A stretch of 37,096 nucleotides of DNA, taken from contig CAZPJD010000113.1 of NCBI GenBank assembly GCA_964586775.1, positions 1-37,096 on the forward strand. The letters run 5' to 3'. Below are positions 25,735 to 34,145 of this stretch, piece after piece (the stretch's first letter is position 1; each line of letters opens with the position of its first letter). A model generated the notes under the pieces. That model saw only the letters and a list, made by a program, of their open reading frames with translations. It made no database searches and was not told where the DNA came from. Both the position numbers and the translations under genes were made by a program. The DNA is from JADLEX01 sp964586775. GTDB taxonomy: Bacteria; Lernaellota; Lernaellaia; JACKCT01.

Positions 25735-26145
25735 ATGGCGAAGATTCTGATTATCGACGACGATCAGGACATCATCGACAGCCTGACCATGATTCTGGAG
25801 GGCAACGGCCACCACGTGCAGGTCAAGACCGACACCGACAATCTGGTCGCGTCGGTGTCCGAACTCGGCCCGGACCTCATCATCCTCGACATCATGTTCC
25901 CCGAGGACCCGCAGGCCGGTTTCGTCGCCGCGCGCGAACTGAACAAGAACCCCAAGCTCAAGAGCATCCCCATCCTGCTCCTGTCCGCAGTGAACCAACG
26001 CAGCAACATGGCGTTCGGGTTCTCCGATGCGGACATCAGCCCGGACTTCATGCCCGTCGAGGCGTTCATCGAGAAGCCCGTCGAGCCGGACGTCCTGATT
26101 CGCAAAATCACGGAGATGCTCGAACCCACGCGCTCGGTCAATTAA
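25735..26145 (+). CDS. single-domain response regulator
   Basis: A 136-residue receiver domain with no output domain. The acidic pair is in LIIDDDQD, the phospho-acceptor is Asp52 in LIILDIMFPED, Ser84 takes the Ser/Thr place, and Lys114 lies in IEKPVEP. GGGAGGA (25724-25730) lies 4 bases before ATG 25735; this start was preferred to 25720, which lies within the end of the kinase gene. It is the likely partner of the adjacent kinase. Without a DNA-binding domain it must act by protein contact or as a phosphorelay step. The operon ends here at a strong terminator. Confidence 0.9.
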   Translation: MAKILIIDDDQDIIDSLTMILEGNGHHVQVKTDTDNLVASVSELGPDLIILDIMFPEDPQAGFVAARELNKNPKLKSIPILLLSAVNQRSNMAFGFSDADISPDFMPVEAFIEKPVEPDVLIRKITEMLEPTRSVN

Positions 26146-26163
26146 ACCCGCGGAATTTTCGGA

Positions 26164-26188
26164 AAGCCCGGCCACGCGCCGGGCTTTT
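26164..26188 (+). terminator. intrinsic terminator of the hydrogenase-kinase operon
   Basis: AAGCCCGGC (26164-26172), loop CACGC, GCCGGGCTT (26178-26186), then TT. Nine perfect base pairs followed by a T tract, 18 bases after the response-regulator stop. A clear rho-independent terminator. Confidence 0.88.
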
Positions 26189-26220
26189 CCACGCGCGCCC
26201 GTTCGGGCAGACTGCGCGCC

Positions 26221-27300
26221 ATGACGACAGCGGTTACCCCAGCGGATGAGCGGACGACGCGCCGGTCCCTCGCCTTCTGCGGCTTTTCCGGCGCGGGCAA
26301 GACCACGCTGCTCGTCGATCTGATTGCCGAGCTCGTGCGGCGCGGGCTGCGCGTGGCGGCCATCAAGCACGACGCGCACGGCCTACAGATCGACACCCCC
26401 GGCAAAGATTCGGATCGCCTCTTCCATGCGGGCGCCGACGTGCATCTGCGCGGTCCCGGCGAAGGGCTGATCCGCCACCACCGCGCGGACGACGACGATC
26501 TCGCGAACGCAGTGTCGCGCATGCGCGCGGACCACGATCTGGTGCTCATCGAGGGCCACAAAGCGACGCCGTGGCCCAAAGTGTGGTTGATCTCTCCCGA
26601 CGAATCCGCCCCGCCGCCCGATGTGACCAACGTGGAACTCGTGCTCGCGCGCGACGACCGCCGCCTCGCCACGGTGCTCCCGTGGATCGCGGCGCGACTG
26701 GCGAGGGAGTGGGTCGAAACGCCCGTCCGCACGGGCATTCTGATCGGCGGCGCGAGCAGCCGCATGGGGCGGCCCAAACATCTACTGGAATCGAGCGGCG
26801 TGACGCTCGTGGAGCGGATGTTCGCGACCGGCGGGGATCGCGGTCTTTCGCCGATCCTGCTCGGCGCGGGCGACATCCCCTCGTCCATGCGTGACGTGGC
26901 GCGAATTCCCGATCCGCCCGGCCTCGCGGGTCCGCTCGCGGGTCTTGTCGCGGGCATGCGTTGGGACCCCGACGGCGCATGGCTCGTCGCCGCCGTCGAC
27001 ATGCCCGCCGTCGACGGAGCGTGCGTCGACTGGCTGCTCGCACAGCGCGCCCCGGGCCGTATCGGCATCGTCCCCATGATCGACCACGTGCCGCAGGCGA
27101 CGTTTTCGCTCTGGGAGCCCGCGGCGAACGGGTACGTGATGGACGCCGTTCGCGCGGGCTTCGCGTCGATCCGCCGTCTCGCCGATTCGCCGCGCGTCTT
27201 TTGCACGCAGGTTCCCGCGCTCCTGCGCCCCATGTTCGCGGGCGTCAACACGCCCGAAGAGTGGGAACGATTCCTCACCGCGTCGCGACGACAGGACTGA
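26221..27300 (+). CDS. fused MobB-MobA, molybdopterin guanine dinucleotide synthesis
   Basis: A 359-residue fusion. Residues 15-165 are MobB-like, a GTP-binding P-loop protein (GFSGAGKTTL, VAAIKHDAHG, LVLIEGHK). Residues 171-355 are MobA-like, the guanylyltransferase that joins GMP to molybdopterin (ILIGGASSRMGRPKHLL, LAGPLAGLVAGM, AAVDMPAVD for the usual CDxP, and a C-terminal GVNTPEEWERF). In most bacteria these are two genes; this order is MobB then MobA. The consequence is that the cell should make bis-MGD enzymes such as formate dehydrogenase, none of which is in this window. It follows the terminator by about 30 bases and so has its own promoter, which I could not place. Confidence 0.9.
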   Translation: MTTAVTPADERTTRRSLAFCGFSGAGKTTLLVDLIAELVRRGLRVAAIKHDAHGLQIDTPGKDSDRLFHAGADVHLRGPGEGLIRHHRADDDDLANAVSRMRADHDLVLIEGHKATPWPKVWLISPDESAPPPDVTNVELVLARDDRRLATVLPWIAARLAREWVETPVRTGILIGGASSRMGRPKHLLESSGVTLVERMFATGGDRGLSPILLGAGDIPSSMRDVARIPDPPGLAGPLAGLVAGMRWDPDGAWLVAAVDMPAVDGACVDWLLAQRAPGRIGIVPMIDHVPQATFSLWEPAANGYVMDAVRAGFASIRRLADSPRVFCTQVPALLRPMFAGVNTPEEWERFLTASRRQD

Positions 27301-27409
27301 CTCTTTCGATCCCATTTGTGCAAACCCAAGCGGAAAACTTGCCGCGTGCCGGACTCCGCGATAAAACGGACTTGGTCGTTTGTTGTCTTGCCATCCGATG
27401 GGTCCTGCC

Positions 27410-28507
27410 ATGCGTAAAGCCTACATCGAGGATCAGAAGAGTCGCCATGGACGCAAGGCCGTCGTGGTGCTGCCCGTCCACTATCCGCGCGAAATTCTGA
27501 CGGCAATGAACCTGCTCGCGGTCGAACTGTGGGGCCCGCCCGGGCCGCCGCGCGGACCCGAGGCCGGTCGCCTGCAAACCTACGTCTGCGCCGTCGTGCG
27601 AAACGCGCTCGCGTTCATCGCATCGGGCGGTGCCGATGTGGCCGACGCCGCGCTGTTTCCCCACACCTGCGATTCGGTGCAGGGGCTCGCGACGCTCGCG
27701 CCCGATTTCGGCGGATGGAAGAAACCCGCGATCCGTTTCATCCATCCCAAGGGGCCGATGCGCGCCAGTTCGCGCGCATTTATCCGCGCGGAGATGGCGG
27801 CGCTGGCCGAGTCTCTCTCGGCGCTCGGCGTCGCGCCGCCGACCGACGACGCCCTGCGCGATGCGATTCGGCTTCACCGCGAGATCGACGCGGTCAAACT
27901 GCGTCTTGCCGACAAGCGCGCGTATTTGCCCATGAGCGACGCCGACTATTATCGCACTCTGCGTCGCGGCGAATACCTGTGGCCCGCCGATCATCTGAAC
28001 GAGCTTCGAGAGCTGGAGTCGAAACTGCTGGACACTCCAGCCCAAACCGGCATCCCCATCTTCATCACCGGATATGTGCCCGAGCCGATGAGCATCTTCG
28101 ACGTCGTCGCCGAGGCCGGCGCGTACGTGGCGGGGGACGACTACGCCGCGGTCGGACGGCGCGTGAACGCACGAATCGATCTCGACCTCGCCAATCCTTG
28201 GGATGCGCTCGTCGAACTCTACGCGTCGGCCGCGCCCTGCCCGACGCGGTCCAGCGAACAGGCACCGCGCCTCGCGCATCTCGACGCGCAGACGCAGCGA
28301 TGCGGCGCACGCGGCGTCATCATCCATGAGCAGAAGTTCTGCGAACCGCAGCTCTTCGACGTGCCCGCGCTGCGACGTCACTTCGCGGCGCACAAGATCC
28401 CGCAGCTCTATCTCGAAGGCGAACTCGAGTCCGACTTCTCGGGGCAGGCGCGCACACGCATCGAGGCGTTCGTCGAAACCCTTTCCCACCCACGGAGCGC
28501 CGCATGA
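27410..28507 (+). CDS. 2-hydroxyacyl-CoA dehydratase / benzoyl-CoA reductase family component (BcrC/BadD/HgdB-like)
   Basis: A 365-residue iron-sulfur protein of the D-component family. Three Cys sit in family positions: TYVCAVVRN, FPHTCDSVQG and QKFCEPQLFDVP, the expected [4Fe-4S] ligands. Central blocks AIRFIHPKGPMR and IPIFITGYVPEP fit. The ATG at 27410 is used; ATG 27398 and TTG 27380 are in frame and no ribosome-binding site decides between them. The upstream 109 bases (27301-27409) show no convincing promoter. It overlaps the partner component by four bases (ATGA). Together with that and the activator it would carry out an ATP-driven one-electron reduction or dehydration of a CoA thioester; the substrate is not evident. 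Confidence 0.85.
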   Translation: MRKAYIEDQKSRHGRKAVVVLPVHYPREILTAMNLLAVELWGPPGPPRGPEAGRLQTYVCAVVRNALAFIASGGADVADAALFPHTCDSVQGLATLAPDFGGWKKPAIRFIHPKGPMRASSRAFIRAEMAALAESLSALGVAPPTDDALRDAIRLHREIDAVKLRLADKRAYLPMSDADYYRTLRRGEYLWPADHLNELRELESKLLDTPAQTGIPIFITGYVPEPMSIFDVVAEAGAYVAGDDYAAVGRRVNARIDLDLANPWDALVELYASAAPCPTRSSEQAPRLAHLDAQTQRCGARGVIIHEQKFCEPQLFDVPALRRHFAAHKIPQLYLEGELESDFSGQARTRIEAFVETLSHPRSAA

Positions 28508-29823
28508 TTACTCGACGCATTCAATACGAGATCGCGGGCAACGTCGTGGGACCGTTTCTCACGAACCTCGACAAGTGGCGAAAGAAACTGCGTCCGAAGA
28601 AAAAGGGCTCGAAGAAGGAACATCCCTTCGGGCCGCCGCTGGAATCGGTGAATCGCTTGAAGGACATCATGACGCGCTACTATTTCCAGGGCCGTTACGC
28701 CGACGGCGCGGTGCCGGTGGCGTGGGTGACGAGCGGTTTTCCGGTTGAGATCTTTCGCCCGCTCGGATTCTGGACGGTCTATCCCGAAAACCACGCGGCC
28801 ATTTGCAGCGTGCAGCGGGTCGTGCCGGAACTGTCCGACGTGGTCGAGAAAGAGGGCTACGCGCGCGACCTGTGCGGCTACGCCCGCGCCGACATCGGCT
28901 CCGTCATGACGGGCAAAACGCCGGTGGGACGATTACCGAAACCCGATCTGCTCGCGTGCTGCACCAACATCTGCCAGACCGTGCTGTACTGGTATCGCGC
29001 GCTGGCCGAGCACTTCAAGATTCCGCTGGTGCTGATCGACACGCCGTACGTCTATGGCTCCGCGCCCGAACACCACAAGCAGTACGTCAAAGACCAACTG
29101 CTCGAATTGCTCGACGTCGCGCAGAAGATCACGGGTAAGACGATCGAACCCGAGGCGCTGGCGGAGGTCACGCGCAAAGCCAACATCGGCTCGAAGTTGT
29201 GGGGCCGATGCCTCGACGCGAGCAAGAACAAGCCTGCGCCCTGGACGGGTTTCGACGAGTTCTTCCACATGGCGCCGATCGTGTCGCTTCGTGGCAGCGA
29301 CGAGTGCAACGACTATTATCAGGGGCTCGCCGAGGAGCTCGAGGACCGTGTGAAGCGCGGCATCGGCGGCCTCAAGAAAGAAACGCACCGGCTGATGTGG
29401 GACAACCTGCCGATCTGGTTCGGCGTGCGCCAAATGGCGGACCTGCTCGCGCAAAACGGTTTCAACTTCGTGTGCACCACGTACACGAACGCGTGGTACG
29501 AGGCCGGCAAGGTCATCGACGAGCGTGACCCGCTCGGCAGCGCGGCCAAGGCGTACACGCACATCATTCTCAACGAGGACTTGCCCAAGCGCCTCGCGCT
29601 CATGAAGCGGCTCGCGGGCGAATACGACGTGCAGGGCGCGGTGCTGCACAGCGACCGCTCGTGCAAGCCCTACTCCATCGGGCAATACGACCTGAAGGAC
29701 CGGCTGCAAGCCGAGGCGAATATCCGCGTGATGGTGCTCGAGGCCGACCACGCCGATCCGCGCGCGTTCTCGGCGGAGCAGGCCGACAATCGCCTGACCG
29801 CTTTCATGGAGAGCTTCGCGTGA
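28504..29823 (+). CDS. 2-hydroxyacyl-CoA dehydratase / benzoyl-CoA reductase family component (BcrB/BadE-like)
   Basis: A 439-residue second component. Family blocks are LCGYARADIGS, LLACCTNICQTVLYWYRAL, IPLVLIDTPYVYG, PIVSLRGSDECNDYY, and the diagnostic HSDRSCKPYSIGQYDLKDRL, which is closest to the BcrB/BadE subunit of class I benzoyl-CoA reductase but also occurs in dehydratases. Length fits. It overlaps the first component by four bases and the activator GTG by four. Since only one activator gene follows, against two in class I benzoyl-CoA reductase, a 2-hydroxyacyl-CoA dehydratase or an unassigned reductase is as likely as an aromatic-ring reductase. Confidence 0.85.
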   Translation: MITRRIQYEIAGNVVGPFLTNLDKWRKKLRPKKKGSKKEHPFGPPLESVNRLKDIMTRYYFQGRYADGAVPVAWVTSGFPVEIFRPLGFWTVYPENHAAICSVQRVVPELSDVVEKEGYARDLCGYARADIGSVMTGKTPVGRLPKPDLLACCTNICQTVLYWYRALAEHFKIPLVLIDTPYVYGSAPEHHKQYVKDQLLELLDVAQKITGKTIEPEALAEVTRKANIGSKLWGRCLDASKNKPAPWTGFDEFFHMAPIVSLRGSDECNDYYQGLAEELEDRVKRGIGGLKKETHRLMWDNLPIWFGVRQMADLLAQNGFNFVCTTYTNAWYEAGKVIDERDPLGSAAKAYTHIILNEDLPKRLALMKRLAGEYDVQGAVLHSDRSCKPYSIGQYDLKDRLQAEANIRVMVLEADHADPRAFSAEQADNRLTAFMESFA

Positions 29824-30587
29824 GTCGGCCCGCGGCGATCGGCATCGACGTCGGCAGCACGACGTGGAAGGCGGTCGTGCTCGACGCGTCGGGCGAGGTG
29901 CTCGACCGACTCGTCGAGATCGGCAATCCGCGTATCGAGGAGCAGACGACGCGAAACGTCGCGCTGCTGCGCGAACGCACCGGCGCGCCGGCCGGAATTC
30001 CCACGGGTGCCACGGGTTACGGCCGTAAGCGCGTCGCGGCGAGTCGCGTGCTCACCGAGATCACGTGCCACGCCAAGGGCGCGTTTCGCGTGATGCGCGG
30101 CGCGGGGATCCTCGTCGACATTGGCGGGCAGGACTCCAAAATCATTCACGTCGAGGGCGACGGGCGCGTACGCGACTTCGCCATGAACGACAAGTGCGCG
30201 GCGGGTACGGGGCGGTTTCTCGAAGTGATCCTCGGACGACTGCACGTGTCGTTCGACGACGCGCCCGCGCTGGCCGCTCGCGCCGCGAAACCCGTGCCGG
30301 TGTCGAGCACGTGCACCGTCTTCGCCGAGAGCGAGGTCATCTCGCTCGTGGCGCAGGGCGAGAGCGTCGAGGGCATCGTCGCGGGGCTGCACGCGTCGCT
30401 CGCGAGCCGCATCGCCTCGCTCGCCGGCAAGTTTGCGAACGGTACGCCCATTTGGATGAGCGGCGGCGTCGCGCTCAACAGCGTGATGGTGGACGCCATC
30501 GGCAAGGCGATGGGCGCAACCGTCCGCGTGCTGCCCGAGCCGCAGTTCGTCGGCGCGCTGGGCGCCGCACTCTCCGTACTCCCCTGA
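29820..30587 (+). CDS. ATP-dependent activator of the dehydratase/reductase (BadF/BadG/BcrA/BcrD family)
   Basis: A 255-residue actin-fold ATPase that uses ATP to push one electron onto its partner enzyme. It has GIDVGSTTWKAVV (phosphate 1), VDIGGQDSKII (phosphate 2) and WMSGGVALN. The two Cys that bridge one [4Fe-4S] across the dimer are in NDKCAAGTGRFLE and SSTCTVFAESE. GTG 29820 overlaps the previous stop (GTGA) and gives the normal N-terminus; the longer reading from 29661 lies in the previous gene. The gene ends only 4 bases before the convergent larA-like gene. Confidence 0.93.
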   Translation: MSRPAAIGIDVGSTTWKAVVLDASGEVLDRLVEIGNPRIEEQTTRNVALLRERTGAPAGIPTGATGYGRKRVAASRVLTEITCHAKGAFRVMRGAGILVDIGGQDSKIIHVEGDGRVRDFAMNDKCAAGTGRFLEVILGRLHVSFDDAPALAARAAKPVPVSSTCTVFAESEVISLVAQGESVEGIVAGLHASLASRIASLAGKFANGTPIWMSGGVALNSVMVDAIGKAMGATVRVLPEPQFVGALGAALSVLP

Positions 30588-30591
30588 GCGA

Positions 30592-31908
30592 TTACCCCTT
30601 CAGGATCGGATAGGTCACGCCGCCCTTGGGGAAAACCAAAACGCGCGCGCGACCCGGCATGGCGGCGCGGGTGCGGGCGCGGAGCGACTCCGGCGATGAG
30701 TGAATCTCGAAAAACGGAATTTTCTTCGAGAACTCCAGCGGCACATTGGGCGAATAGAAGTAGATGTCGTTTCGCTGAAACGCCTGCAACGCGAAGTAGA
30801 TGAAATACAGGTCTTCCTCGCGCAAGCCGAACGTGAACTTGCCGATGAGCGGCAACAGCGCGTACGAGAGCGCGCGTACGGTCTTCTTGCCGACGTAGAG
30901 GTTTTTCGTCGGTAGCGGCGAATCGCCGAGCCCCTGCGTCGCGGTGATGAAGTTGATCATCATTCCCCCGCGACGCACCGCGCGAATCGTGTTCGCGAGC
31001 GCCTTGAGCCCCTGACGCAGGTCGATGTCCATCGGCGCGCTGCCCGAGATCAGGATGTCCGCAGGTTCGTCGATCTCGACGCCGAAGATTTTTTCGGAGG
31101 TCTTGATCCCCTCGCGATGCGCGGCAACGGGGTCGCCCGCCGCGATCTCCACGACGCGCAGCTTTCCGTCGAGGATCGCATTCACGACGAAGACGGTCGA
31201 ATTGAGCATGCGCCCGCATTCTTCCAGGTCGCAGCGCATGGGGTTCGTCTCGGGACGGCTGCCGACCATGTTGAATGTCGACGGCGTGGTGTTGAGCGCG
31301 TGATTCGCCGCGATCGTGACCTTTCCCGCCACGCCCGGAAAGATGTTTTTGTACCCGCCGCCGAAACCCGCGATCGTGTGCGGCTCGATGCACCCCATGC
31401 TGATGACCAGATCGGCCTCGGCGACGAGGCGATTCACCCACACCTCGGAGCCGCGCGTTGTGCGCCCAAGCCGCACGAGGTGATCGCCGGGCGCGCTGTC
31501 ATGATTCACGCACGCGTATCGCGCCGCGCCCCACGCGCCGATTTTCGCCGCGATCTCGTCGCCCGTCATGGGCCGGTGGACGCCGAGCGCCGTGAGAACC
31601 GTGATCGCCTCCGGCTTCGCCCCAGCCGCCTCGACGGATTCCATCACCGGCTGAAAGAACTGATGCACGGGCGTTGGCCGCGACACGTCGTCCACCACCA
31701 CCACGATCTTCTTCGCGCCCCTCGCGATTTGCGCGAGCGGCGGCGAACCGTGGGGTTTGGCGATGGCCCGCCGGGCCTCGTCGGCCACATCGGCGCATGA
31801 CGCGACCGCGCGCGGCTCGCAGATCGCGACGAGCTCCCAATTCGGCGCAAGTTCGTACTCCACCTCGCGATCGGGCCCGAACGGAATCCGGACGATTTCT
31901 CCGCCCAT
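30592..31908 (-). CDS. LarA-family nickel-pincer 2-hydroxyacid racemase
   Basis: A 438-residue LarA relative (DUF2088). LarA interconverts stereoisomers of lactate or other 2-hydroxyacids with a covalently bound nickel-pincer nucleotide. The residues known in Lactiplantibacillus LarA are present at matching places: H111 (ALGVHRP), H177 (IEPH), K187 in GGGYK (cofactor attachment) and H203 (ANH, nickel ligand), after the DDVSRPTP loop. GGAG lies about 8 bases before ATG 31908. larB, larC and larE for cofactor synthesis are not in the window. The substrate is open; the family also includes malate, phenyllactate and hydroxyglutarate racemases. It converges with the dehydratase set, 4 bases apart. 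Confidence 0.87.
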   Translation of the reverse strand: MGGEIVRIPFGPDREVEYELAPNWELVAICEPRAVASCADVADEARRAIAKPHGSPPLAQIARGAKKIVVVVDDVSRPTPVHQFFQPVMESVEAAGAKPEAITVLTALGVHRPMTGDEIAAKIGAWGAARYACVNHDSAPGDHLVRLGRTTRGSEVWVNRLVAEADLVISMGCIEPHTIAGFGGGYKNIFPGVAGKVTIAANHALNTTPSTFNMVGSRPETNPMRCDLEECGRMLNSTVFVVNAILDGKLRVVEIAAGDPVAAHREGIKTSEKIFGVEIDEPADILISGSAPMDIDLRQGLKALANTIRAVRRGGMMINFITATQGLGDSPLPTKNLYVGKKTVRALSYALLPLIGKFTFGLREEDLYFIYFALQAFQRNDIYFYSPNVPLEFSKKIPFFEIHSSPESLRARTRAAMPGRARVLVFPKGGVTYPILKG

Positions 31909-32038
31909 GACGTACTCCGTGATGATGGAAAAAGACTATCCGTTCACGTTCGCCCCGACAACGCCATCGCGCGTACGCGGCTTGCCGCCACAAGTCGCCG
32001 GAACTAATCTGACCCCGACTCGGTTTCGGGAGTTCGTC

Positions 32039-34114
32039 ATGTCGATGAGATCGCTCGTGTTCCGGTTTTTAGCGCTCGCCGTTCTGACAACGGTTGTCGG
32101 ATGTGGCTGTGGCGACGACGACGACGATGCAAGCGCGCCGAGCGACGACGATACGTCGGACGACGACACGGACGATGATGACGTCGACGACGACGCGGCG
32201 GATGACGACACCTGGCCGCCGCTGCCCGACGATGACAACGACGACGACGCGGATGACGACACCGAATTGCCCCCCCTGCCCGATCCCAGCTACGGCTGGA
32301 TCCTGCTCGACTCCGATCGCGCGCACGTCTCGTGGGTTCTGAATCAGGCGGCGGATTACGGGATCGACCACGTACAGCTCTCGCATGGTCTCATCATGGA
32401 CATCGACGAGATCAACGAGGACGCCGGTCACGCGGCCGATTTGCGCGACATCGCGCAGGAGGCAAAGTCGCTGGACCTCGAGGTCTGGGTCTGGTCGCAC
32501 GAATTCGCCCGCGAGAGCTATCTGCTGTGTCTGGACCCCGAGGACGACCTGTGGGTCCGTCGCGCGCAGGCGTATCGCGACGCGCTGACGACGATTCCCG
32601 AGATCGACGGCGTGATCCTGATGTTCGGCTCCGCCGAGGTCGAACCGTGGTACGCCGTCTGCCTGTGCGAATGGTGCGCCGAGCAACCCGATACGGGCAA
32701 TCCCGTACTCGACCTCATCAACTCCCGCCCGTCCGACCGTCTCGCGCAGATTTACGACACGGTCGGCGGCGTGGTGATGGGTGAATTCGGCAAAAAGCTG
32801 CGCGTACGCACGTTCATGCACCAACCGCTGGAAATTCTGTGGCTCGGCGAATCGCTGAGAGCGTATCCGAACTACGACCTGTCGGTCATGACGAAGGACG
32901 TTCCTCAGGATTGGCAGCCGTATTACCCCGACGATCCTCTGATCGGAAATGTGGGTCACCGCCACCAAATCATCGAGATGGATCTGGGCAACGAATATTG
33001 GGGCCAGAGCCGCATTTTGAACGGACAGGTCGACTACATCGCCCGGCGATGGGCTTACGACGAGGCGAACGGCGCGCTCGGCGCGGCGGCGCGCATCGAA
33101 CGCGGGTCCGAGCACGCCTTCGGCAATCCGAACGAGATCAACATCTATGCGTACAGCCGCATCGTGATCGACGGCGCGACACCCGACGACATCTATCGCG
33201 AGTGGTTCGACGCCAAGTACGGAATCGACGGCGCCGAGCCCGAGGCCGACGTGCTCAAACGGATCTTCCGCACATCGCACGACGCGATGCGAAAGATGTA
33301 TTACACGCTCGGCATGTGGACGCTCGTGAAGGGCTCCGATGTGCCAGACAGCGCGCGCTTTCCCGAGCAACTCGTGTCGCGCAACACGGCATACTACGAC
33401 GGCGACTGGTGGGAGACGTCCGAGGATCTCGCGTTCCCCGACGAACAGACGCTCGCCGATCTGTGGCAGGAAGCCAGCGAGGCCGTCGAGATCGCGCAGG
33501 ACAACCTCGACGCGCTCGAATCCATCGAACCGGCGTTCACCGATCCCTCGCAGTACGACGAACTGCACGACATGCTCGCGCTGCATCGCGACGCGTGCCT
33601 CGTGTGGCGACACGTCAAGGACGCGATGTTCCGCTACATGTATTCGCCGCGCGGCCACGCCGATCAGATGCCCATCATCGAGTGGGATCTGGAGCAGCTC
33701 GCAGACCTCGCCGACGCGATCAACGTCACGTGGGGCGCGGGGGCGACGCCGGTCCGGCCCGGCGACATCCTCTATTTCATCGCCGATTTGCGCGACGGCG
33801 CGCCGGATATTGTCGACGAAACGCCCGTCGATCAGCCGCTGCTGTTCGACATCGATGCCGAGGATTTGGGCGGCGGCGAATGGCGCGTCACGTGGGAGAG
33901 CGACGTCGCGACCACGTCGCGCGTCGAATGGACGCGCAAGCTGCCGCTCTACACGGGCGACAGCGGCGACGTCGGCGGCATGACGACCACACACGACGTC
34001 ACGATCCAGGTCGATCAGCCGGGGCTATGGTTTTTCCGAGTGAGCGGCGAGACGGGCGGTGGTGACCTGCTGCGCTCGGGCGATTATCGGATCGGACTGG
34101 ACGACGCGGAATAA
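32039..34114 (+). CDS. poly-Asp lipoprotein with glycoside-hydrolase-like barrel and Fn3-like domain
   Basis: A 691-residue predicted lipoprotein. GGGAG (32028-32032) lies 6 bases before ATG 32039, and the signal ends at lipobox VVG-C22. Residues 26-75 are an Asp-rich spacer (DDDTS, DDDTD, DDDVD units, broken by PPLP). Residues about 80-570 look like a TIM-barrel hydrolase of the alpha-glucuronidase (GH67-like) sort: YGIDHVQLSHGL, LDLEVWVWSHEF, GVILMFGSAEVEPWY, CLCEWC, and EINIYAYSRIVIDGATPDDIYREWF. The last 90 residues resemble a fibronectin type III or purple-acid-phosphatase N-terminal fold (TTSRVEWTRKL...LWFFRVSGE). Activity is inferred from fold resemblance only. Transcribed away from larA across a 130-base gap. 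Confidence 0.75.
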   Translation: MSMRSLVFRFLALAVLTTVVGCGCGDDDDDASAPSDDDTSDDDTDDDDVDDDAADDDTWPPLPDDDNDDDADDDTELPPLPDPSYGWILLDSDRAHVSWVLNQAADYGIDHVQLSHGLIMDIDEINEDAGHAADLRDIAQEAKSLDLEVWVWSHEFARESYLLCLDPEDDLWVRRAQAYRDALTTIPEIDGVILMFGSAEVEPWYAVCLCEWCAEQPDTGNPVLDLINSRPSDRLAQIYDTVGGVVMGEFGKKLRVRTFMHQPLEILWLGESLRAYPNYDLSVMTKDVPQDWQPYYPDDPLIGNVGHRHQIIEMDLGNEYWGQSRILNGQVDYIARRWAYDEANGALGAAARIERGSEHAFGNPNEINIYAYSRIVIDGATPDDIYREWFDAKYGIDGAEPEADVLKRIFRTSHDAMRKMYYTLGMWTLVKGSDVPDSARFPEQLVSRNTAYYDGDWWETSEDLAFPDEQTLADLWQEASEAVEIAQDNLDALESIEPAFTDPSQYDELHDMLALHRDACLVWRHVKDAMFRYMYSPRGHADQMPIIEWDLEQLADLADAINVTWGAGATPVRPGDILYFIADLRDGAPDIVDETPVDQPLLFDIDAEDLGGGEWRVTWESDVATTSRVEWTRKLPLYTGDSGDVGGMTTTHDVTIQVDQPGLWFFRVSGETGGGDLLRSGDYRIGLDDAE
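32114..32263 (+). repeat. Asp-rich coding repeat after the lipobox
   Basis: Codons 26-75 are mostly gac/gat, with DDDxx units interrupted by PPLP. The design is the same as in the 8152 lipoprotein, but the units are less regular. Confidence 0.8.
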
Positions 34115-34145
34115 CCCGCGATTCGTTCTCGCGAATGCGCGCCGT

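Noticed and set aside
32069..33994. 641-codon antisense frame across the second poly-Asp lipoprotein
   Set aside because: Same cause; the antisense of Asp codons gives Val/Ile/Arg runs. There is no start context or motif.
34115..34145. Bidirectional terminator between the lipoprotein gene and znuB
   Set aside because: An imperfect GC-rich hairpin exists (ATTCG...CGAAT core), but no T tract follows on either strand.
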